DNA from: DASRDZ01 sp035652335
Lineage (GTDB): Bacteria > Chloroflexota > Dormibacteria > Aeolococcales > Aeolococcaceae
DNA length: 64,000 nt
NCBI GenBank assembly: GCA_035652335.1
Contig: DASRDZ010000015.1
Span: 1-64,000, forward strand
Direction: 5' to 3'
This document shows positions 9,091 to 16,877 of this stretch, one piece after another (position 1 is the stretch's first letter; each line of letters opens with the position of its first letter). Below the pieces are notes generated by a model. It ran no database searches. It saw nothing but the letters and a program-made list of their open reading frames with translations, and was not told where the DNA came from. The translations under genes were made by a program, and so were the position numbers.

Positions 9091-9728
9091 TACTGGGCCT
9101 CCTCGCCGCCCACGGCAGCGGGGCGGGCGGCGCGGCGGGCCCGCTCGCGGTCCTCGCGGCGGCGGCGCATGCGCTCCTCGCGCTGGCGGCGCTCGCGCTC
9201 CGCGGCCTCCAGCTCGGCTTCGAGGTCGTCGCGCCGCCCGATCACGACGGCGCCGACCAGGGCGGTGAGCAGCAGCACGGCGCTGGTGGCGAAGGGCAGG
9301 GCGTAGGTGCCGAAGATCAGCTCGCCCATCCTCTGGGTGACGGTGCTGTCGCTCGGGTAGGTCCCCTGCGACCACGCGTGGGTGCTGACCGCGGCGACGC
9401 CCAGCAGCAGCGCCGCCGTGCCGAGGCCGGTGAGCAGGGCGACCGGCCACCACGCGGTGAGCGCCCCGGCGCCCGCCGGGTTGCGGTCGCGGGCACCCAT
9501 CAGGCTGACGGCGCTCAGCACGAGAGCCGGCACGGCGAGGCCGTACACGAGCAGCTCGGCGGCGAAGAGAAGCTCGTTGCCGAGGATCAGGAAGACCAGC
9601 GCGGTGGCGGCGCCGAAGGCGGCCAGCGCATAAGCCGCGAGGCGCAGCGAGGGGAGGCCGACCACGCCGGCCGCCGCGACCAGGGCCAGGGCGGCGACGA
9701 CGTAGAAGGCGATGCCGTTGACGCTCAC
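9090..9728 (-). CDS. nuoJ: NuoJ-like NADH dehydrogenase membrane subunit
   Basis: 212 residues. Five membrane helices are followed by a long charged tail (about residues 165-212) rich in Arg and Glu that is likely helical and cytoplasmic. The NuoJ core is recognisable in LVFLILGNELLFAAELLVYGLAVPALVL, which matches the AA(V)QILVYAGAVMVL region of the family but has lost the Gln and part of the pi-bulge helix sequence. The GTG start overlaps the stop of a 20-codon ORF (GTGA, 9725-9728). No nuoA-I or nuoH gene lies upstream, so J opens this cluster. Confidence 0.75.
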   Translation of the reverse strand: MSVNGIAFYVVAALALVAAAGVVGLPSLRLAAYALAAFGAATALVFLILGNELLFAAELLVYGLAVPALVLSAVSLMGARDRNPAGAGALTAWWPVALLTGLGTAALLLGVAAVSTHAWSQGTYPSDSTVTQRMGELIFGTYALPFATSAVLLLTALVGAVVIGRRDDLEAELEAAERERRQREERMRRRREDRERARRAARPAAVGGEEAQ

Positions 9729-9787
9729 GCGCCCGTGCCCGTGAGCGTCAGAGCCGAGCAGGCGGGACCCGTGCAGGCGCCAGACAT
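9725..9787 (-). CDS. Leaderless 20-codon ORF coupled to nuoJ
   Basis: The ATG at 9785-9787 opens a 20-residue frame starting MSGACTGPAC and ending in a Thr/Gly-rich tail. Its TGA overlaps the nuoJ GTG. A TACAAT box sits 8 bases before the ATG, so the mRNA would begin 1-2 bases before it. The position suggests a leader peptide, or a device that loads ribosomes onto nuoJ, which has no clear Shine-Dalgarno of its own. The product is too short to classify. The two Cys are the only distinctive residues. Confidence 0.4.
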   Translation of the reverse strand: MSGACTGPACSALTLTGTGA

Positions 9788-9795
9788 GGGGGCGA

Positions 9796-9801
9796 ATTGT
9801 A
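9796..9801 (-). promoter_or_regulatory. -10 box of the nuo-like operon
   Basis: TACAAT on the minus strand (five of six consensus bases). No convincing -35 is present. The first 73-bp repeat begins only 11 bases upstream, so repeat and promoter are adjacent. Confidence 0.45.
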
Positions 9802-9811
9802 GTCGGGTTCT

Positions 9812-9884
9812 ATCGGCGCGCTCAGACGCGCGCCACACGGGGGAGGCAGATCCTCCCCCGGCATGCCCCCTCCTCGGCGGGCTG
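9812..9884 (+). repeat. 73-bp hairpin repeat, copy 1
   Basis: Begins ATCGGCGCGCTCAGACGC and ends CTCGGCGGGCTG. It holds an inverted repeat GGGGGAGG-CAGAT-CCTCCCCC and a second imperfect one in GCGCGCTCAGACGCGCGC. It matches copy 2 at 72 of 73 positions (A versus G at 9863). The structure is REP-like. This copy sits next to the nuo promoter. Confidence 0.85.
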
Positions 9885-9890
9885 CTGTCG

Positions 9891-9963
9891 ATCGGCGCGC
9901 TCAGACGCGCGCCACACGGGGGAGGCAGATCCTCCCCCGGCGTGCCCCCTCCTCGGCGGGCTG
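9891..9963 (+). repeat. 73-bp hairpin repeat, copy 2
   Basis: Direct copy of 9812-9884, offset by 79 bases with a 6-base spacer. The last bases continue into a separate perfect inverted repeat (9954-9973). Near identity means recent duplication or ongoing conversion. Confidence 0.85.
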
Positions 9964-9973
9964 AAGCCCGCCG
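9954..9973 (+). repeat. Perfect 9-bp inverted repeat at the end of repeat copy 2
   Basis: CGGCGGGCT-GA-AGCCCGCCG. It could form a strong hairpin on either strand. There is no T-run, so it is not a classic terminator. It lies between the divergent nuo and hopanoid operons. Confidence 0.6.
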
Positions 9974-9982
9974 GCGCAGCTG

Positions 9983-10000
9983 CATGACAGACGCGTCATG
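9983..10000 (+). promoter_or_regulatory. Inverted repeat, possible operator upstream of ispH
   Basis: CATGAC-AGACGC-GTCATG, 6-bp arms, about 100 bases before the ispH start. The stretch 9788-10098 has no gene except the mini-ORF start; it holds the repeats, this palindrome and the two divergent promoters. A regulator is not identified. Confidence 0.3.
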
Positions 10001-10098
10001 GCGGCGGCCTGGCGGGTCGCAGCTCCCGTCACGTCCCCTGCGCACACTCAGGATCGTTCGCATCACCTAAGCATCTTCCACACGGAGGGCGGCACCTC

Positions 10099-10932
10099 GT
10101 GGAGGTCATCCGCGCGCGCCAGATCGGGCCGTGCTTCGGCGTCCGCGACGCCCTCGCCACCGTCGAGGCCGTCCTCGACGAGGACGACGGACGGCGCGTC
10201 ACCGCCCTCGGCCACGTCGTCCACAACCCCCAGGCCATGGAGCGGCTGGCCGCCCGCGGCCTGGAGGTCGACCCGGATCCGTCGCGCCCCGAGCCGGGGG
10301 GAAGGCTCGTCATCACCGCGCACGGGGCGCCGCCCGCCACCTTCGAGGCGGCGCACGCACGCGGGCTCGACGTGGTCGACACCACCTGTCCCCTGGTGCG
10401 GCGGGTGCAGGACGCGGGCCGGGCGGTGGCGGCGTCGGGGCGGACCCTGGTGGTGGTCGGGCACGGGCAGCATCCCGAGGTGCGCGGCGTGGTCGGCTGG
10501 GCGGGCGGGGGACACGTCGTGCACGACGTCGACAGCGCGGCCGCCGTCCCCGAGGGACTCGACCTCGGGGTCGTGGTGCAGAGCACCTTCTCCCCCGCTC
10601 TCCTGCCGCCCATCCTCGCCGCGCTGCAGGCCCGCGCCGCCTCCGTCGAGGTGCACGACACGCGCTGCCCGGTGGTGACGCTGCGCCAGCGGGCGGCGGG
10701 CGAGCTGGCCGAGCGGGTCGACGTCATCGTCGTCGTCGGCGGGCGCGGCAGCGCCAACACCGGCGCCCTGGTGGCGCACTGCGCCTCGCGCCGCCCCACC
10801 CACCACGTCGAGACGGCGGACGAGGTCGAGCCCTCCTGGTTCGCGCCGGGCCAGACCGTCGGCATCACCAGCGGCACCTCGACCCCCGACTGGGTCGTCG
10901 ACGCCGTCGAGTCCGTGTGCAGGAGTTTCTGA
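10099..10932 (+). CDS. ispH: 4-hydroxy-3-methylbut-2-enyl diphosphate reductase IspH
   Basis: 277 residues; last step of the MEP pathway, giving IPP and DMAPP with a [4Fe-4S] cluster. The three cluster cysteines are in GPCFGV (C12), TTCPLV and DTRCPVV. The catalytic GHGQHPEV (His and Glu), the VHN and AHG histidines and GITSGTSTPDW are present. The SSNS substrate loop is SANT, a mild deviation. The GTG start is preceded by GGAGG. It is first gene of the hopanoid operon, 5 bases from the next gene, so isoprenoid precursor supply appears cotranscribed with triterpene synthesis. Confidence 0.92.
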   Translation: MEVIRARQIGPCFGVRDALATVEAVLDEDDGRRVTALGHVVHNPQAMERLAARGLEVDPDPSRPEPGGRLVITAHGAPPATFEAAHARGLDVVDTTCPLVRRVQDAGRAVAASGRTLVVVGHGQHPEVRGVVGWAGGGHVVHDVDSAAAVPEGLDLGVVVQSTFSPALLPPILAALQARAASVEVHDTRCPVVTLRQRAAGELAERVDVIVVVGGRGSANTGALVAHCASRRPTHHVETADEVEPSWFAPGQTVGITSGTSTPDWVVDAVESVCRSF

Positions 10933-10937
10933 ACGAG

Positions 10938-11948
10938 ATGGCAGCAACCTTCGTCCTGCAGCCCGCCGCGACCGACGCCGACCCCGCCCGGCTGCGCCGG
11001 CTCGTCGAGGAGGCGCTGACGGCGCTGGTCGGGGACGTGCCCGAGCCGATGCGCGCCCTCTGCGGCGAGGCGCTCGGGGTGACCGACCTGGAGGGCCGTC
11101 CCGCCCGCAACGGCGGCAAGCGGCTGCGGCCGCTGCTCTGCCTGCTCGCCTGCGAGGCGCAGGGCGGCGCCGTCGAGGATGCGCTGCACGCGGCGCTGGC
11201 GCTGGAGTGCGTGCACGCCTTCTCGCTGGTGCACGACGACATCGTCGACGGCGACCGCGAGCGGCGCGGCCGTCCCTCGCTGTGGGCGGCGGCGGGGATG
11301 TCGCTGGCGCTCAACGCGGGCGACGCGCTGCACGCGCTGGCCTGCGCAACCGCCTGGCGCGCGGGCGCGTGGACGGCGGGCCTGGTGCACGGCGCGACCA
11401 TGTCGATGATCGAGGGCCAGCACCTCGACCTGTGCTCGGAGGGGACGCTGGCGCCGACGGTGGCGTCGTGGGAGCGGCTCGCCGTGCGCAAGACGGGAGC
11501 GCTGTTCGCCGCCGCAGCGGCCGCCGGCGCGGCGTCGGCGGGCGCGGCCGACGACGTCGTCGAGTCCTACTGGGAGCTCGGCGAGGCGCTGGGGCTCGCC
11601 TTCCAGGCGCAGGACGACGTCCTCGGCGTGTGGGGCGACCCGCGGGTGACCGGCAAGCCGGCGGGCAGCGACCTGGCCCGGCGCAAGGCCTCGCTGCCGG
11701 TGGCCTGCGCGCTGGAGGCGGGCGGTGCCGCCGCCGAGGCGCTGCGCCGGGATCTGGCCAACCCTGGCAGCAGCGTCGAGCTGCTGCTGCAGCGGCTCGA
11801 CGACTGCGACGCGCGGGAGCGCGTCTCGCTGGCGGAGGCGGGCTACATGGAGAAGCTGCGCCTGGCCCGGGCGGACTCCATCCCTCGCGACTCCCGCGGC
11901 GCGGCGCTGTCGTCGCTCATCGACGGCCTGGCGGGGCGTCAGTCGTGA
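10938..11948 (+). CDS. Polyprenyl (probably farnesyl) diphosphate synthase
   Basis: 336 residues, trans-isoprenyl diphosphate synthase family. The first Asp-rich motif is HDDIVDGD and the second QDDVLGVWGD. GGKRLRP binds the IPP diphosphate. The residues before the first Asp motif, CVHAFSLV, do not settle chain length, but position in a squalene-forming operon favours FPP. The ATG 10938 is preceded by AGGAG at 10921 and by the ispH stop. The GTG of shc overlaps its stop (GTGA). Confidence 0.9.
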   Translation: MAATFVLQPAATDADPARLRRLVEEALTALVGDVPEPMRALCGEALGVTDLEGRPARNGGKRLRPLLCLLACEAQGGAVEDALHAALALECVHAFSLVHDDIVDGDRERRGRPSLWAAAGMSLALNAGDALHALACATAWRAGAWTAGLVHGATMSMIEGQHLDLCSEGTLAPTVASWERLAVRKTGALFAAAAAAGAASAGAADDVVESYWELGEALGLAFQAQDDVLGVWGDPRVTGKPAGSDLARRKASLPVACALEAGGAAAEALRRDLANPGSSVELLLQRLDDCDARERVSLAEAGYMEKLRLARADSIPRDSRGAALSSLIDGLAGRQS

Positions 11949-14044
11949 CCACGCAGGACGTGCTCGCGACAACGGAACCCGCCGGCGGGGCGGGCCCCCT
12001 CGCCGCGGTCGACGACAGCCCTGCAGCGCAGCACGTCGCCTCGGTGGCCCTGCCGCTCAAGGACCGCCTCACCCACCCGGTGATCCCCCGCCCCGCCCGC
12101 GCCGGCTCCGCCGCCCCCGACGACGCCCTCCTCGACGAGGCCTGCCGCCGCGCCGTCGACGGCCTGCTCGCCCAGCAGCGGCAGGACGGCCACTGGTCCT
12201 ACCGCCTGGAGACCAACGTCTGCATGGAGGCCGAGTACGTCATGCTCGGCCACCTCATCGACCGCGTCGACCCCGCCCGCGAGCGCCGCATCGTCACCCG
12301 CATCCTCGGCGAGCAGCAGCCCGACGGGGGCTGGGCGGTCTACCGCGGCGGCCCCTCGGACGCCGACTGCACCGTCGAGGCCTACGTCGCGCTGCGCGCC
12401 GCCGGCCTGGCCGCCGACCACCCGGCGGTTGTGGCCGCACATGGCTGCATCTCGAAGCTCGGCGGCGTGGAGGCGACGCGCGTCTTCACCCGCATGTGGC
12501 TCGCCTGCTGCGGCCTGCATCCCTGGCAGCCCCTGCCCGAGCTGCCGCCCGAGCTGCTGTTCCTGCCCACGCGCGTGCCGCTCAGCCTGCCGCGGTTCGC
12601 GTCCTGGGCGCGCGCGACCATCGTCCCACTCACCGTGGTGCTCACCCTGCGTCCCGCCACGGCCGCGATCGTCCTCGGCCGCGACGAGCTGCCGCGCGGC
12701 GCCAGGCCTGCGAACGCGCGGCGCAACTCGCCCACCGGCCTGGTCGCCGCCGGCTTCCGCGGTCTGGACAGGGCGCTGCACGCCTACCGCCGCTCGCCGT
12801 GGCAGCCGGGCCGCGCCCGTGCGCTGCGGGCGGCCGAGCAGTGGATCCTCGACCACCAGGAGGCCGACGGCGGCATCGGCGGCATCCAGCCGCCCATGGC
12901 CTATCAGTGCCTCGCCCTGCACGCGCTCGGCTACCGCCGCGGCAACCCGGCGCTCGACCGCGCCTGGAACGCCTTCGAGGGCTTCATCCTCGAGGACGAG
13001 ACCACCTGCGAGGTGCAGGCCTGCCTCTCGCCGGTGTGGGACACGGGCCTGGCCATGCTGGCGCTCTCCGACCTCGGCCTGCCCGGCGACCATCCCGCGC
13101 TGCTGCGCGCGGGGGAATGGTTGCTGGACCGCGAGTGCACGGCGGTCGGCGACTGGTCGGCGGTGCGGCGCGGGCTGCATCCCGGCGGCTGGCCGTTCGA
13201 GTACGACAACCAGCTCTATCCCGACATCGACGACACCGCCATCGTGCTGCTGGCGCTGCAGCGCCTCGACATGCCGCAGGCCGCGGATGCGGTGCGGCGC
13301 GGCCTGCGCTGGATGATCGGGATGCAGTCGCGCGACGGCGGCATGGGCGCCTTCGACGCCGACAACACCGGCAAGCTGGTCGGCCGCATCCCCTTCTGCG
13401 ACTTCGGCGCCGTGACCGACCCGCCCTCTGCCGACGTCACGGGCCATGTCGTGGAGGCCTGCGCGGCCTGGGGGCTTGCGCCCTCGTACGCGCCGGTGCA
13501 GCGCATGGTGCAGTGGCTGCTCCGCGACCAGGACCCCGACGGCGCCTGGTTCGGGCGCTGGGGCGTCAACTACGTGTACGGCACCGCGGCGGCCATCCCA
13601 GGGCTCGTCGCCGCCGGCGTGCACCGCACCCACCCCGCGGTGCAGGCCGGTCTCGACTGGCTGCTCGCGGTGCAGCACGACGACGGCTCCTTCGGCGAGG
13701 ACTGCGCGTCGTACGACGATCCCGCGCTGCGCGGGCGCGGCGAGGCGACGCCGTCGCAGACGGCCTGGGGCCTGCAGGGGCTCTGCAGCGCGGGCGAGGC
13801 GCGCAGCGGCGCCGCGGCCAAGGCGGCGCGCTGGCTCATCGAGTCGCAGCGCGACGACGGGCTGTGGTTCGACGAGCGGTTCACCGGGACCGGCTTCCCC
13901 CGCGACTTCTACCTCCGCTACCACGGCTACGCGGCGTACTTCCCCGCCGCCGCGCTGGGCCGCTACCGCCGCATGCGACCCACCGTGGGCGCGCGCAAGG
14001 CCACCGGGGTCCCCATGAAGCTCGTGAAGATGGAGTCCCACTGA
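11945..14044 (+). CDS. shc: Squalene-hopene cyclase
   Basis: 699 residues, the usual size. Cyclises squalene to hopene/diplopterol at the membrane. The protonating DxDD motif is D427-I-D-D430 (PDIDDTA). Several QW repeats are visible (QQRQDGHWSY, EQQPDGGWAVY, MQSRDGGMGAF, RDQDPDGAWFGRWG, VQHDDGSFGED, SQRDDGLWFDERF). The C-terminus FPRDFYLRYHGYAAYFP is typical. The GTG overlaps the stop of the prenyl synthase gene. The N-terminal 30 residues are variable Ala/Pro-rich. Confidence 0.95.
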   Translation: MTTQDVLATTEPAGGAGPLAAVDDSPAAQHVASVALPLKDRLTHPVIPRPARAGSAAPDDALLDEACRRAVDGLLAQQRQDGHWSYRLETNVCMEAEYVMLGHLIDRVDPARERRIVTRILGEQQPDGGWAVYRGGPSDADCTVEAYVALRAAGLAADHPAVVAAHGCISKLGGVEATRVFTRMWLACCGLHPWQPLPELPPELLFLPTRVPLSLPRFASWARATIVPLTVVLTLRPATAAIVLGRDELPRGARPANARRNSPTGLVAAGFRGLDRALHAYRRSPWQPGRARALRAAEQWILDHQEADGGIGGIQPPMAYQCLALHALGYRRGNPALDRAWNAFEGFILEDETTCEVQACLSPVWDTGLAMLALSDLGLPGDHPALLRAGEWLLDRECTAVGDWSAVRRGLHPGGWPFEYDNQLYPDIDDTAIVLLALQRLDMPQAADAVRRGLRWMIGMQSRDGGMGAFDADNTGKLVGRIPFCDFGAVTDPPSADVTGHVVEACAAWGLAPSYAPVQRMVQWLLRDQDPDGAWFGRWGVNYVYGTAAAIPGLVAAGVHRTHPAVQAGLDWLLAVQHDDGSFGEDCASYDDPALRGRGEATPSQTAWGLQGLCSAGEARSGAAAKAARWLIESQRDDGLWFDERFTGTGFPRDFYLRYHGYAAYFPAAALGRYRRMRPTVGARKATGVPMKLVKMESH

Positions 14045-14045
14045 C

Positions 14046-15038
14046 GTGCGCTTTCCCCTCAAGATGACGCTCGACACGGCGGTGTACACCGCCAAGCAGC
14101 AGATGGCCCACAACGCCCACGCCCCGATGGTGCTGATGCTGGAGCCGACGCTGGCCTGCAACCTCGCCTGCATCGGCTGCGGCAAGATCCTCGAGTTCGA
14201 GAACAACGCCACCGAGCTGACCGCGCAGCAGTGCCTCGACGCGGCGCGCGAGTCGGGGGCTCCGGTGGTCTCGATCTGCGGCGGCGAGCCCCTGATCTAC
14301 CGCCACATCGACGAGGTCGTCGACGGGCTGATCGCCATGGGCAAGCACATCATCCTCTGCACCAACGCGCTGCGTCTCGAGCACTTCGCGACGCGGCGCG
14401 CGCCCGACGCGCACCTCTCCTTCGCCGTGCACGTCGACGGCATGGAGGAGACGCACGACCACATCTGCGCGCGGCAGGGCGTCTTCGAGACGGCCATCCG
14501 GGCGATCCGGGTGGCCAAGGCGGCGGGCCACCGCGTCACCACCAACACCACCATCTACCGCGAGACCGACATCGAGGAGATCCGCCAGCTGCTGGAGCTG
14601 CTCACCTCCATCGGCATCGACGGGGTGCTGCTGGCGCCCGCCTTCGGCTACGAGGCGATCGACAAGTCGGTGGTGATGACGCGCGACGAGATCGTCGCCA
14701 AGTTCCGCGCCATCCAGTCCTTCGACACCCAGTACCCGGTGCTGACCTCGCCGATCTACCGCCAGTTCCTCCGCGGCGAGCGCGACCTCGACTGCCACGC
14801 CTGGGGCACGGTGACCCGCAACCCCTACGGTTGGAAGGGGCCCTGCTACCTGATCACCGACGCCATCCACGACTCCTGCAGCGACCTGCTGGCCACCGAC
14901 TTCTCGCAGTACGGCCCCGGCAAGGACGACCGCTGCACCCACTGCATGATGCACTCGTCCTTCGAGCCCTCCGCGGCGGTGGAGGCGAGCAAGTCGATCC
15001 GCGACCTGATGGCGATGCTGCGCTGGCAGGTGGCGTGA
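14046..15038 (+). CDS. hpnH: Adenosylhopane synthase HpnH (radical SAM)
   Basis: 330 residues. The CX3CX2C cluster motif is C38-N-L-A-C42-I-G-C45, followed by GGEPL for SAM binding. The N-terminal FPLKMTLDTAVY and the C-terminal cysteine-rich CTHCMMHSSFEPSA are HpnH features. It couples a 5'-deoxyadenosyl radical to diploptene, the first step of side-chain extension of C35 hopanoids. The GTG start lies one base after the shc stop. HpnG (18269-18910) would act next. Confidence 0.95.
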   Translation: MRFPLKMTLDTAVYTAKQQMAHNAHAPMVLMLEPTLACNLACIGCGKILEFENNATELTAQQCLDAARESGAPVVSICGGEPLIYRHIDEVVDGLIAMGKHIILCTNALRLEHFATRRAPDAHLSFAVHVDGMEETHDHICARQGVFETAIRAIRVAKAAGHRVTTNTTIYRETDIEEIRQLLELLTSIGIDGVLLAPAFGYEAIDKSVVMTRDEIVAKFRAIQSFDTQYPVLTSPIYRQFLRGERDLDCHAWGTVTRNPYGWKGPCYLITDAIHDSCSDLLATDFSQYGPGKDDRCTHCMMHSSFEPSAAVEASKSIRDLMAMLRWQVA

Positions 15039-15958
15039 GCACGGCGCTCGACGCGGCATCCCGGGTCGGGCTGGGAGTGCCGCGGCGGCGCGAGAACTTC
15101 CCGCTCGCCTTCCTCTGCCCGCCCGCGGTGCGGGTCGCGCGGCAGGCGGTGTACGGCTACTGCCGGCTGGTCGACGACCTCGGCGACGAGTACGCCGGTG
15201 ACCGCCTGGCCGCCCTCGACGCCGCCGAGGTGGAGGTGCGCGCCGCGGCGCGCGGCACGGCGGCGCATCCCGTCTTCGTGGCGCTGCAGCCGGTGTTCGC
15301 CGCGGGGATGCCGGTCGACCCCTTCCTGCGGCTGCTTGAGGCCAACCGGCAGGACCAGCGCGTGGTGTCGTATGCGTCGTGGGACGAGGTGGACGCGTAC
15401 TGCGCGCTCAGCGCGGCGCCGGTCGGTGAGATGGTGCTGCGGCTGGAGGGGCTGGCCACGGCGCCGCGGCTGGCCCTGTCGGCGCAGCTCTGCGCCGGGC
15501 TCCAGCTTGCCAACCACTGGCAGGATCTGCACGAGGACGCGCAGCGCGGCCGCTGCTACGTCCCGGCGGAGGTGCTGGGTCGCCACGGCGTGACCGTCGC
15601 CGCCCTCGCGTCCGGCCGCGCGGAGGCGGAGTTTCTGCCGATGCTGGCCGAATGCCTGGCGGCGGCACGCGAGCGGCTGCGCTCCGGCTGGCCGCTGGCC
15701 GCGTCGCTGCACGGGCGGATGCGCGCGGAGATCGCCGGGTTCGCGGCGCACGGCGCGGCGGCCTGCGACGCGGTGGAGCGCGCGGGCGCATCGGTGCTGC
15801 GGTCACGCCCCTCCGCGGGCACGCGCGGGCGTGCGACCGCGACCATGACGGCGCTGCGCGCCCTGGTCGCACCCGCGCCGCTGCCGCGAAGTCTTGCCTC
15901 TCGCGAGAGATATCCGCAGAGCGCAACCCCTGCCCGATCCCAGAGGCAACCCCGATGA
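15035..15958 (+). CDS. hpnC: Hydroxysqualene synthase HpnC
   Basis: 307 residues, squalene/phytoene synthase superfamily. ENFPLAFLCPPAVR at the N-terminus is diagnostic for HpnC. The two Asp-rich sites are DDLGDE (47-52) and NHWQDLHED. In the three-enzyme bacterial route HpnD makes presqualene diphosphate, HpnC converts it to hydroxysqualene, HpnE reduces that to squalene. The last about 45 residues are Arg/Ala/Pro-rich and look unstructured. GTG overlaps the hpnH stop (GTGA). Confidence 0.92.
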   Translation: MSTALDAASRVGLGVPRRRENFPLAFLCPPAVRVARQAVYGYCRLVDDLGDEYAGDRLAALDAAEVEVRAAARGTAAHPVFVALQPVFAAGMPVDPFLRLLEANRQDQRVVSYASWDEVDAYCALSAAPVGEMVLRLEGLATAPRLALSAQLCAGLQLANHWQDLHEDAQRGRCYVPAEVLGRHGVTVAALASGRAEAEFLPMLAECLAAARERLRSGWPLAASLHGRMRAEIAGFAAHGAAACDAVERAGASVLRSRPSAGTRGRATATMTALRALVAPAPLPRSLASRERYPQSATPARSQRQPR

Positions 15959-16857
15959 CCCGCGGCGTCGCGACCCTCGACCGCGCCGCGGTGGACCTCG
16001 TCGCCACCGGCACGCACGAGTGCGCGCACATCGCCCGCCACGAGGCGCGCACCTTCTACTACGCCTTCCTCCTCCTCCCACCGCGGCGGCGCCGCGCCAT
16101 CCACGCCGTCTACGCCTTCTCGCGCGCCGTCGACGACGTCGCCGACGACGGCGCCCTCTCCGCCGCCGACAAGCTGCGCCGGCTCGACGCCCATCGCGCC
16201 ACCCTGGAGTCGGTGTACGCCGGCCGCCCCGGCACCCCGCGCCTCGCCGCCCTCGCCGAGGCGGTGGCCCGCCACTCCATCCCGCGTTCGATGCTGGAGA
16301 CGCTCGTCGACGGCGTCGCCATGGACGTCCTCCCGCGCCGCAACCCCGACGTTGCCGCGCTGCGCGCCTACTGCCACGCCGTCGCCGGAGTCGTCGGCCA
16401 GATGTGCGTGCGCATCTTCGGCGCCACCGACCCGCGCGCCGACGGCCTCGCCGACGAGCTGGGCTTCGCCCTCCAGCTCACCAACATCCTCCGCGACGTC
16501 GGCGAGGACTGGGCCGGCGGCCGCTTCTACCTCCCCCTCGACGAGCTGGCCGGCCATGGCCTGAACGAGCAGTCGCTGCTGGCCCACGACCCGGCGCGGG
16601 GCGACACGCCGCAGGCGCGCTTCCTGCGACTGCAGGGCGAGCGCGCCGAGCGGTCCTTCGGCGCCGCGGACGAGCTGCTGCCCCTGGTCCCCGCCGCCAG
16701 CCGGCCCTGCCTCGCCGGCATCGCCGGGCTCTACCACGACCTGCTGGTGCGCCTGCGGCAGCGGGGCTTCCCCGTGAGCGGCGAGCGCGTGCGGCTGTCC
16801 GGCGGCGAGAAGGCGCGCTCCGCCCTGCGCGCGGCCGTGCACGGCCTGCGCGACTGA
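15955..16857 (+). CDS. hpnD: Presqualene diphosphate synthase HpnD
   Basis: 300 residues, same superfamily as HpnC. Asp motifs DDVADD and NILRDVGED are intact, with RFYLPLDEL after the second. It condenses two FPP to presqualene diphosphate. The ATG overlaps the hpnC stop (ATGA 15955-15958). The frame is open far upstream, but the overlap and homology start fix this ATG. Confidence 0.92.
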   Translation: MTRGVATLDRAAVDLVATGTHECAHIARHEARTFYYAFLLLPPRRRRAIHAVYAFSRAVDDVADDGALSAADKLRRLDAHRATLESVYAGRPGTPRLAALAEAVARHSIPRSMLETLVDGVAMDVLPRRNPDVAALRAYCHAVAGVVGQMCVRIFGATDPRADGLADELGFALQLTNILRDVGEDWAGGRFYLPLDELAGHGLNEQSLLAHDPARGDTPQARFLRLQGERAERSFGAADELLPLVPAASRPCLAGIAGLYHDLLVRLRQRGFPVSGERVRLSGGEKARSALRAAVHGLRD

Positions 16858-16877
16858 GTCGCGTCACCATTGTCGAG

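Noticed and set aside
9812..9963. CRISPR array
   Set aside because: Only two long repeats with a 6-base spacer and no cas genes nearby.
11207..14044. A 945-residue fusion of prenyl synthase and squalene-hopene cyclase
   Set aside because: The upstream third is an off-frame reading of the prenyl synthase gene. The true cyclase start is GTG 11945, overlapping the upstream stop.
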